A stretch of 17,277 bases of DNA, taken from Candidatus Poseidonia alphae. GTDB lineage: Archaea > Thermoplasmatota > Poseidoniia > Poseidoniales > Poseidoniaceae. Below are positions 7,277 through 12,817 of this stretch, in pieces. The notes below the pieces were generated by a model that was given only the letters and a program-made list of their open reading frames with translations, was not told where the DNA came from and did not search any database. The stretch covers positions 1 through 17,277 of the forward strand of contig DAVD01000033.1 of NCBI GenBank assembly GCA_002505405.1. Reading direction: 5' to 3'. How positions within the stretch are numbered: the stretch's first letter is position 1; every line of letters starts with the position of its first letter. Both the position numbers and the translations under genes were made by a program.

Positions 7277-8179
7277 TCACAATCCGATTTTATTCAGCCC
7301 GTCAAGAGCCTTCCGTTGTTGGTCGCTGAGGGCATCAAGTTCAGTCAACGTGAACTCAAGTTCAAGGTCACTTCCATTGTAGCCAGCCTTGCTCATTCGT
7401 CGACGATCACCTACTTGCGTGAACGGTTCAACGGTTAATCGACCTTCCTTACCGGAGGGGAGACGCACCTTCACTTTCCCGCCCAGCATCAACACGGAGT
7501 AAGGGACGGGAACATCTTGAACCAAGACGCCATCTTCCCAGCGGCGCTCTTCTCCAGCATCAATTCGAACGGTAACGACAACATCGCCCCGTTCCCCTTC
7601 TGGATGGTCGTGACCTTGTCCCTTGACCGTCTTGGTCGTGCCGTGAGCAACGCCTGCATCAAGGCGCAATTTCATCGTGACCCGTTTGGTCTCCATGCTG
7701 GTTCCTTGTTGCTTAAATCGTTTGAATGAGAATTCGAATTGCCCGCCTTCCAAGCCCTGTTCTACCGTCAGGTCAAGTCCGACGTTAATGGTCGCAGCTT
7801 TTGCTTTCGGTTGTTGGCGTTGTTGACGCGGCCTCCCGCCCATGCCTCCCATTCCGCCGCTCCCGAACATTTGGCCGAGAAAATCATCCATGCCTCCCAT
7901 TCCGCCGCCACCAAAGTTCATTCCAGGGCTACTTCGCCCTCGTCCACCAAACATGTTGGCCATTTGCTCTTGTTGGTCGTGTTCACGGCGCGCTTCTGCT
8001 GTGCCGATTGAATCGTAAGCAGCCTGAACCTGCTTGAATTTCGCTTCGGATTGGGCATCGCCTTGATTGCGGTCGGGGTGGTATTTCCGTGCAAGTTTAC
8101 GAAAAGAGCGTTTGATTTCGCCGTCGCTTGCGTTGCGATTGACGCCCAATACATCGTAGGGATTAGGGGAGGCCATCAT
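7277..8179 (-). CDS. dnaJ: DnaJ-type co-chaperone without zinc finger (type II)
   Basis: A cytosolic Hsp40 of about 300 residues. The J domain occupies residues 6-70 with the HPD triad at 34-36, which stimulates the ATPase of DnaK/Hsp70. A Gly/Met-rich linker (about 78-118, repeated GGMGGM) follows, then two substrate-binding beta-sandwich domains (about 128-280). The four CxxCxGxG zinc-binding repeats of type I DnaJ are absent, so it is a type II/CbpA-like protein. The start was set at the ATG-ATG pair (8179/8176) directly before the J domain; the frame stays open upstream to 8290 but that stretch does not look like protein and starts without a recognisable signal. No dnaK or grpE lies in the window. 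The RNase gene follows 39 bp downstream. Confidence 0.92.
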   Translation of the reverse strand: MMASPNPYDVLGVNRNASDGEIKRSFRKLARKYHPDRNQGDAQSEAKFKQVQAAYDSIGTAEARREHDQQEQMANMFGGRGRSSPGMNFGGGGMGGMDDFLGQMFGSGGMGGMGGRPRQQRQQPKAKAATINVGLDLTVEQGLEGGQFEFSFKRFKQQGTSMETKRVTMKLRLDAGVAHGTTKTVKGQGHDHPEGERGDVVVTVRIDAGEERRWEDGVLVQDVPVPYSVLMLGGKVKVRLPSGKEGRLTVEPFTQVGDRRRMSKAGYNGSDLELEFTLTELDALSDQQRKALDGLNKIGL

Positions 8180-8311
8180 CTTCAAATGAAGCGCTTGCCC
8201 CACATCAACCCTCCCATCAAAACTGATGGAACAGTTGTTTTCAAAGGCCTGTTTTTTGGGACAATTGGAGGATTCTCGGGCTTCGCCCACTGCCTATTGA
8301 CTGCGGAGTCG

Positions 8312-8318
8312 TTATAAT
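8312..8318 (+). promoter_or_regulatory. TATA box of the secE-spt5 operon
   Basis: TTATAAT lies in the divergent region between dnaJ and secE, about 40 nt before the secE ATG. Initiation about 25 nt downstream would give a leader of roughly 15 nt. This is enough to hold the GAGGT Shine-Dalgarno site at 8344-8348, six nt before the ATG at 8355. Confidence 0.55.
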
Positions 8319-8354
8319 GAGGGTGTTAGTGGGTCGGAAGGCTGAGGTTAGACC

Positions 8355-8627
8355 ATGTCTGATGAATCAACCGCGACCAAGTCCTTCGAGATGAAGGTAC
8401 AAGAGCAACAAGACAAGATTGAAGCTCAGTTCCGTAAGATTACCCGTGGCTCCTGGGCCCGCATTATCCGCATGGCGCGAAAACCCTCGAAGCAAGAATT
8501 CCGACAAACCTCAATTATTTGCGGTATCGGCCTCTTTGTTTTGGGAGCTATTGGTTTCGGTATTCTTGTGGTGATGGATAACTTCCTGCCGTGGTTGATT
8601 CACGATGTCTTCGGCATTGGAAACTGA
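8355..8627 (+). CDS. secE: SecE/Sec61-gamma subunit of the protein translocase
   Basis: A 90-residue protein with an amphipathic N-terminal half and a single C-terminal transmembrane helix (about residues 53-73, IICGIGLFVLGAIGFGILVV). The segment before the helix, ARKPSKQEFRQ, is the conserved cytosolic motif of SecE/Sec61-gamma, which clamps the SecY channel. Length and layout fit an archaeal SecE, with a longer than usual charged N-terminal extension (residues 1-25, Glu/Gln/Lys-rich). It is followed 15 bp later by spt5, the classic archaeal and bacterial order secE-nusG/spt5. A GAGGT site precedes the ATG. Confidence 0.92.
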   Translation: MSDESTATKSFEMKVQEQQDKIEAQFRKITRGSWARIIRMARKPSKQEFRQTSIICGIGLFVLGAIGFGILVVMDNFLPWLIHDVFGIGN

Positions 8628-8630
8628 TTT

Positions 8631-8637
8631 GGAGTGA
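8631..8637 (+). promoter_or_regulatory. Shine-Dalgarno site deciding the spt5 start
   Basis: GGAGTGA ends 5 nt before the ATG at 8643. The GTG at 8634, in the same frame, lies inside this motif and is therefore unlikely to be the start. The same GGAGTGA motif precedes the membrane-protein start at 10365. Confidence 0.6.
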
Positions 8638-8642
8638 AAATT

Positions 8643-9560
8643 ATGTCAGAAGCTTTCGTTGCCTTTGTTCGTTTTGAAGAAAAATTACTCTTGCTCAAGA
8701 GGTCGGAGCAATCCGAATACTTTTCCGGCCTTTGGGACGGAGTTTGGGGTGTAGGAGCCACGCCAGAGGAAGTCCTCGAACGTGTTGCTTCTTCCACGGG
8801 AATCCCCGTTGAATCACTTCATTATCATGGCTCAGGGCCTGAGCGTGGAATCGATATGGGACGTTCCCTTGTTGATGTGATTCCTATCCTTGTTGTTGCT
8901 GATACCGATGCAGTAGAGCCTGCAGGCATTTACACGCATGCTGAATGGATCGACCCAGGAAACATCAAGGAATTCAAGTGCATTTTCTCCGACATTGATA
9001 TGGAGAACGCGGACGGTTTGTTCCGTGAGATGTACGGTAGCGTGGGAGCCTTCCTTTACATCGTCAAGACCGCTATTAACTCCGAACAGCGCGTTGCTGA
9101 TGAGATGCACGCCCGTCTTCACGGTAGCGGTTCAATGACTTCACTCAACGGTGAAATCATGTCGATTCTTCATCCAACTGCAATGCGCGGCTACGTCTTC
9201 GTAGAGTCCAGTGCTCAACATCACGTTGAGAAACTCATTGGGCGCTCTGGAGGGCGCGACCCCTCTGCTCGCCGTGGCCTCAACCAAAGCCCTCTCAAGA
9301 ACGCCAAGAACGTTCTTCCTGGCGAAGCGCCACTCCAAGACATTCTTCCTTACCTCATTCCAAAGGCAGTTACCAGCGGAATTGAAGTCGGTTGTATCGT
9401 TGAGATTGTTACCGGAGCATTCAAGGGCGAAAAAGCGCGCATCACCAGCGTTGCTGAGTCCAAGGAAGAAGTCAGCATGGAATTGTACGAACAAGTCATT
9501 CCAATGACGCTGAACATGCGTGGAGACCACGTTCGTGTTATCGAGCGTGTCGGTGAGTGA
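8643..9560 (+). CDS. spt5: Transcription elongation factor Spt5 (NusG family) with N-terminal Nudix-like domain
   Basis: A 305-residue protein, about twice the usual size of archaeal Spt5 (around 150). The C-terminal half is ordinary Spt5: an NGN domain (about 135-245; landmarks FLYIVKTAINSEQRVADE and MRGYVFVES) that contacts RNA polymerase, then a KOW domain (about 247-303; EVGCIVEIVTGAFKGEKARI). The N-terminal 130 residues read as a Nudix fold: a beta-strand AFVAFVRFEEKLLLLKR, a shortened loop with GLWDGVWGVGATPEE, a helix ending ASSTGI (residues 49-54), and later strands LVDVIPILVVAD and THAEWIDPGNI. The Nudix box is degenerate: the metal-binding glutamates of REUxEExGU are replaced (Ser50, Ser51), so hydrolase activity is unlikely. 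It probably acts as a binding module on the elongation complex. It is co-transcribed with secE, but no ribosomal protein L11/L1/L10 genes follow. Confidence 0.9.
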   Translation: MSEAFVAFVRFEEKLLLLKRSEQSEYFSGLWDGVWGVGATPEEVLERVASSTGIPVESLHYHGSGPERGIDMGRSLVDVIPILVVADTDAVEPAGIYTHAEWIDPGNIKEFKCIFSDIDMENADGLFREMYGSVGAFLYIVKTAINSEQRVADEMHARLHGSGSMTSLNGEIMSILHPTAMRGYVFVESSAQHHVEKLIGRSGGRDPSARRGLNQSPLKNAKNVLPGEAPLQDILPYLIPKAVTSGIEVGCIVEIVTGAFKGEKARITSVAESKEEVSMELYEQVIPMTLNMRGDHVRVIERVGE

Positions 9561-9671
9561 ACCGCTCATTCAGCGCTTTCTTTTCCTTACAACGTGCGAC
9601 CGTTTATTTTGAACCGTTTACACAACGTGCATTTGACCTCATAAACAGACAGTAGTGTCTTCAAGAAAACC

Positions 9672-10043
9672 TCATTTCCCCTTGAGTCTATCCTCAAGAA
9701 CAGCCATTTGGATTTGCATGGCTTTTTTGTCTTGCGAAGCAACTCGGAGCAGGATGATTGCTCCTGCAATTGTTGAACCGAGTCCAAAAATGAACACCAT
9801 TGCGGAGAGGTTGTAGAAGAAATTACTGATAAAAAACATAGCAAAGAAACCGACCATCAGTAATGCGGCGCCGAGTGGCTTTTCGTTTTTTCTGTATACG
9901 TCAGGAATACCAGCCTTTGCTAAGGTTTCTTCCAACTTCAGGTTCTTATCCTTCTTCCATGTTTCTTCTGCTACAAGGGACAAGAAGATGAGTATGACTC
10001 CGATAAGACAACCTCCAAAACAAATCGTCAAGCCCCCCCCCAA
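9672..10043 (-). CDS. Membrane protein, C-terminal part (separated by a frameshift)
   Basis: This frame carries three hydrophobic segments (TICFGGCLIGVILIFLSL; PLGAALLMVGFFAMFFIS; NLSAMVFIFGLGSTIAGA), a charged loop containing KAGIPDVYRKNEK, and a basic C-terminal tail ending LEDRLKGK. It has no convincing start of its own: the first in-frame start-like codon is a TTG at 10043, just before the run of nine G, with no Shine-Dalgarno site. It reads as the continuation of the protein starting at 10365. With eight G instead of nine the two parts join into one protein of about 230 residues with about four membrane helices. The family is not recognised. Confidence 0.6.
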   Translation of the reverse strand: MGGGLTICFGGCLIGVILIFLSLVAEETWKKDKNLKLEETLAKAGIPDVYRKNEKPLGAALLMVGFFAMFFISNFFYNLSAMVFIFGLGSTIAGAIILLRVASQDKKAMQIQMAVLEDRLKGK

Positions 10044-10365
10044 AATCGTCCTCGAATGCCGTAACTCCTACAAAAAACCCGGCTATCATTACAGCAATGC
10101 CGACATAGGATGCTCCATTCGAGGGTTTTGCTTCTTTGACCCGAATGTACCTCATGTAGGCATCGTTCACCTCCTCGGAGAGCGGTTGCATTTTGACTGC
10201 CCCATTATCGGGCTCTGAAGGGGCGGGTGTAGCATTGGTTTCCGATTCTGGTGCCGGATCGGAGCCGATTTCTTTCTCAACTTGAGCAGGCCCAGTGTTG
10301 GCCGCAAATGGAAGCGTACCAATTTCAATGGAAGTTGGTGGAACTTGGAATTCTTCTTCATCCAT
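9946..10365 (-). CDS. Membrane protein, N-terminal part (shifts frame at a G9 run)
   Basis: Starts MDEEEFQVPP at an ATG preceded by GGAGTGA (10368-10374), a clear Shine-Dalgarno site. The first 70 residues are acidic and Pro/Thr-rich, cytosolic or linker-like, followed by a helix-forming stretch (SEEVNDAYMRYIRVKEAK) and one membrane segment (YVGIAVMIAGFFVGVTAF). After FEDDFGGG the reading frame changes character, giving LDDLFWRLSYRSHTH... with no hydrophobic continuation, and stops at 9946. The true continuation is in the +1 frame (9672-10031). The break falls exactly at a run of nine G, so either an indel in the assembly or a real, possibly variable, mutation is involved. Confidence 0.6.
   Translation of the reverse strand: MDEEEFQVPPTSIEIGTLPFAANTGPAQVEKEIGSDPAPESETNATPAPSEPDNGAVKMQPLSEEVNDAYMRYIRVKEAKPSNGASYVGIAVMIAGFFVGVTAFEDDFGGGLDDLFWRLSYRSHTHLLVPCSRRNMEEG
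10033..10041 (-). repeat. Homopolymer run of nine G (C on the plus strand) at the frameshift
   Basis: Nine identical bases lie where the two halves of the membrane protein change frame. Eight G would read GGG GGG GGC TTG and give FEDDFGGGLTICFGG, joining both halves. Runs like this are prone both to sequencing or assembly error and to real slippage. Confidence 0.8.
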
Positions 10366-10406
10366 GCTCACTCCAATCAAGAACGGATTACTATGTTTTT
10401 CCCTCA

Positions 10407-10496
10407 CTACTCCGTAGGGTCTTGTTCTTCAAGGGACTGTAGCGTTCCATTCAGGCCCTCCTGAATGCCATCATCAAGGCCAATTGCGTCTTGCAT
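10407..10496 (-). CDS. Possible small ORF, 29 codons
   Basis: On the minus strand an ATG at 10496 opens MQDAIGLDDGIQEGLNGTLQ followed by nine more residues to a TAG at 10407. The composition (Asp/Glu-rich, helix-like, no odd codons) is protein-like. The ORF lies between the surface protein and the small membrane protein, 41 bp upstream of the latter. No clear Shine-Dalgarno site and no family. It could equally be chance or a remnant. Confidence 0.25.
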   Translation of the reverse strand: MQDAIGLDDGIQEGLNGTLQSLEEQDPTE

Positions 10497-10522
10497 TCTC
10501 TAAAAGGTGCTTGTTGTGGTTG

Positions 10523-10563
10523 TTCAACCTTGGTCAGGAAATCCCTGCCTGACTTTGGTTGAA
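10523..10563 (-). terminator. Large stem-loop directly after the surface-protein gene
   Basis: Two nested stems, TTCAACC (10523-10529) with GGTTGAA (10557-10563) and GTCAGG (10533-10538) with CCTGAC (10548-10553), are separated by a 3x3 internal loop and capped by nine bases. On the minus strand the hairpin starts 2 nt after the TGA of the surface-protein gene, where a 3' end would be expected. It lacks a clean U-run right after the stem, so it may be an mRNA 3'-end stabilising structure rather than a classic terminator. Confidence 0.45.
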
Positions 10564-10565
10564 AT

Positions 10566-12695
10566 TCAGACTTTTTGCCAGTCTGAGCCGTTCCACCAGA
10601 GATTGGAACCGTCGCTCATGAGGCGCCATGTATGCCCCTGCTCATCCGTCCATTGATTCTCAACGGTCAGTTCCACTGCTTGAACGGGAGCAACAGCAGC
10701 CATCGGTTGAGCCACTGCGGGCGAAGAAGTAACCGCTTCAGTCATTGGAGAAGGCTCTATTCCCATCATGGGTGAGGTGAAATCCTTGGTTTCAATAACA
10801 TCTGCGTCTCCTTGGCGGCGCAGGAATGCAACGACCGCCCCTGCGATAACAAGCAATCCGATTCCGCCGCCAACAAGCGTACGCTGCTGAGCAGCAGCTG
10901 CGTCTTCATCTGCAGCGATCTTCGCTTCGACCTTGGCCTGTTCGTTATCACCCATGCCGTCATCGTCAGAATCAAGGGTTTCACTAGCATCGTTGGGGAA
11001 GGCATCGCTGTTGTCACCCACGCTGTCGTTATCGCTGTCCAGCCACTCAAAAACATCGTTGGGAAAAGCATCACCGTTGTCGCCGTAGCCGTCATCATCC
11101 GCGTCTACGGTTTCACTTGCATCGTTGGGGAAGGCGTCTGCATTATCGCCAACACCATCGCCGTCAGTGTCGAGTGATTCGGCAGGATTGTTCGGGAAAG
11201 CATCGCCGTTATCTCCGACTCCATCGCCGTCAGCATCCACGGTTTCGCTGGCATCATCAGGGAAGGCGTCAGCATTGTTGCCCACGCCGTCGGAATCGTT
11301 GTCGGCCTGTTCGGTAGCGTCGTTGGGGAAGGCGTCTGCATTATCGCCGACGTTATCGTTGTCTGAGTCCAACGTTTCTGCAGGGTCATTCGGGAATGCG
11401 TCTGCATTATCGCCGACGTTATCGTTGTCTGAGTCCAACGTTTCTGTAGGATCGTTCGGGAATGCGTCAGCATTGTCGCCGACGTTATCGTTATCGGAGT
11501 CAAGGGTTTCTGATGCATCGTTAGGGAACGCATCAGCATTGTTTCCTACGCCGTCATCATCGCTGTCTGCGGATTCACTGGCATCGTTGGGAGCCCAATC
11601 GCTGTTGTCGCCGGTACCGTCGCTGTCTGAATCCATTGTTTCGGTTGGGTCGTTGGGAAATGCATCAGCGTTGTCGCCGGTACCGTCGCTGTCTGAATCC
11701 ATGGTTTCAGTTGGGTCGTCAGGGAATGCGTCAGCGTTGTCGCCGGTACCGTCGCTGTCCGAATCATTTGTTTCCGTTGGGTCGTCAGGGAATGCGTCAG
11801 CGTTGTCCCCGGTGCCGTCGCTGTCTGCATCAGCGTGCTCGTTTGGGTCGTCCGGGAAGACGTCACTTTGGTCGCCATAACCGTCATTATCGGCATCGTA
11901 ATCAATGATTTCAACCGTGTTCGAAGAGGTCACAACAGACCCGTAATCGACACCATCACTTGGCGTCACCGACATGGTCCATGTTTCTCCGATCGAGGTC
12001 GCAGAACTTGGAAGGGCCAGGTTGTTGTTGTGTGCAAAGACCACGCCACCGTTTTTGCGCCAGCGGATTTCAGAGCCCGAGTCCGAATCCCCGTCCGAAT
12101 CAGCGAAATCGTAGTTGCCGTCGAGGGCTTGGTCGTAGTATGCTTCGGTAATGGCGCCCGATTGTCCCGTGATACTGATGAAGACGTTTGAGGCCACTGG
12201 AGCAGCGTTTTGGACCATGGTTTCAGTGATGGAGGCGCTGGTTGAATCCCATGCATCTCCAGAATTTGTATTGCTAGCGTCGCCTTGGAGTACGGCGATG
12301 TCAACGCTGACCGTTCCGCTTCCACTTGCAGGAGCCTGCCAGTCAAAAGCCCAGCCGAGTTGGCCTGAGCCGGTGTGGGTTGCACTTGTGCCTCCTAGGA
12401 TTTTGACGCCAGTTCCCGCATTTTGAATGGTGCCTTTGTCAACAACAACGTTGAATCCACCGACAAAGGCCTGAGTTCCACCGGTATGGGTGATGTTGAT
12501 GTTGTAGACTTGACCTGCATTGTAGATTGTGGGGAAGTCGTGGTTTGCGGTGATGCCGGTCCCTGAACTGTAATGGCATGTGCAACCTTGACCGGCTTGA
12601 TTGTGGATGCCGTTCATCTTCCCATCAATGGAAGGAACGGAGGCGATCATCACGGCAACGAAAGTTATGCACAGCAAACGGGCAACGGTCTTCAT
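10566..12695 (-). CDS. Secreted, membrane-anchored surface protein with thrombospondin type 3-like Ca-binding repeats
   Basis: A 709-residue protein. In order: a signal peptide (about 1-25); an N-terminal beta domain (about 29-165, beginning GCTCHYSSGTG) resembling the Reeler-like 'choice-of-anchor V' type; a second beta domain (about 166-265, SDGDSDSGSEIRWRKNGG); fourteen 22-residue repeats (267-574) of the form DSDxDGxGDNADAFPNDxxET plus a partial fifteenth to 587; a membrane helix (606-625); and a cytosolic tail of 84 residues ending with an aromatic motif (WTDEQGHTWRLMSDG, WWNGSDW). DxDxDGxxD loops bind Ca2+ in thrombospondin type 3 repeats. The protein therefore probably projects from the cell on a Ca-stiffened stalk. 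I chose the ATG at 12695, preceded by GGGTGGGG; a TTG 18 nt upstream would add six residues before the signal peptide. Confidence 0.85.
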   Translation of the reverse strand: MKTVARLLCITFVAVMIASVPSIDGKMNGIHNQAGQGCTCHYSSGTGITANHDFPTIYNAGQVYNINITHTGGTQAFVGGFNVVVDKGTIQNAGTGVKILGGTSATHTGSGQLGWAFDWQAPASGSGTVSVDIAVLQGDASNTNSGDAWDSTSASITETMVQNAAPVASNVFISITGQSGAITEAYYDQALDGNYDFADSDGDSDSGSEIRWRKNGGVVFAHNNNLALPSSATSIGETWTMSVTPSDGVDYGSVVTSSNTVEIIDYDADNDGYGDQSDVFPDDPNEHADADSDGTGDNADAFPDDPTETNDSDSDGTGDNADAFPDDPTETMDSDSDGTGDNADAFPNDPTETMDSDSDGTGDNSDWAPNDASESADSDDDGVGNNADAFPNDASETLDSDNDNVGDNADAFPNDPTETLDSDNDNVGDNADAFPNDPAETLDSDNDNVGDNADAFPNDATEQADNDSDGVGNNADAFPDDASETVDADGDGVGDNGDAFPNNPAESLDTDGDGVGDNADAFPNDASETVDADDDGYGDNGDAFPNDVFEWLDSDNDSVGDNSDAFPNDASETLDSDDDGMGDNEQAKVEAKIAADEDAAAAQQRTLVGGGIGLLVIAGAVVAFLRRQGDADVIETKDFTSPMMGIEPSPMTEAVTSSPAVAQPMAAVAPVQAVELTVENQWTDEQGHTWRLMSDGSNLWWNGSDWQKV
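10935..11897 (-). repeat. Tandem 66-bp coding repeats (14.6 copies)
   Basis: The DNA coding for the Ca-binding repeats has a period of 66 bp. Copies 7 to 9 (residues DSDNDNVGDNADAFPND) and copies 2 to 5 (DSDSDGTGDN) are nearly identical at DNA level within each group, whereas copies 10 to 14 have diverged. This suggests recent local duplications by unequal recombination inside an older array. Confidence 0.85.
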
Positions 12696-12717
12696 GCCCC
12701 ACCCTTCACTCAATTAT

Positions 12718-12724
12718 CATATAA
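12718..12724 (-). promoter_or_regulatory. TATA box of the surface-protein gene
   Basis: TTATATG on the minus strand lies about 25 nt before the ATG at 12695, the archaeal TATA distance for a leaderless or very short-leader mRNA. Its complement CATATAA could also serve the divergent glycosyltransferase gene, with a leader of about 70 nt; no better box is seen there. Confidence 0.5.
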
Positions 12725-12817
12725 GCAAAGTGGTGCATGGATTTGAAACTGCCTTTTGGGTCCAAATCCGGAACATTCCATCCGTTGATTCCATCAGCGG
12801 ATGCTTTGTAAAGCAGA

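Noticed and set aside
9141..9569. Minus-strand frame of 142 codons opposite spt5
   Set aside because: It lies opposite the NGN and KOW domains, which are unmistakable on the plus strand.
9561..9671. Short repeat CAACGTGC (twice) after spt5 as a regulatory or attachment site
   Set aside because: Only eight bases repeat, at irregular spacing in a convergent 3' region; chance is sufficient.
11125..11880. Long plus-strand open frame of 251 codons, Ser/Ala/Leu-rich, opposite the Ca-binding repeats
   Set aside because: It is the antisense reading of the 66-bp repeats; its periodicity simply mirrors the DADAFPND repeats, and the minus-strand protein has a signal peptide, membrane anchor and known repeat type.
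10935..11897. Regular repeats that could suggest a CRISPR array
   Set aside because: The period is a constant 66 bp without unique spacers, and the repeats are in-frame coding sequence for a 22-residue protein motif.
12550..12600. CTCH near the mature N terminus of the surface protein as a haem c site
   Set aside because: A haem c site needs CxxCH; here the cysteines are separated by one residue (C-T-C-H).
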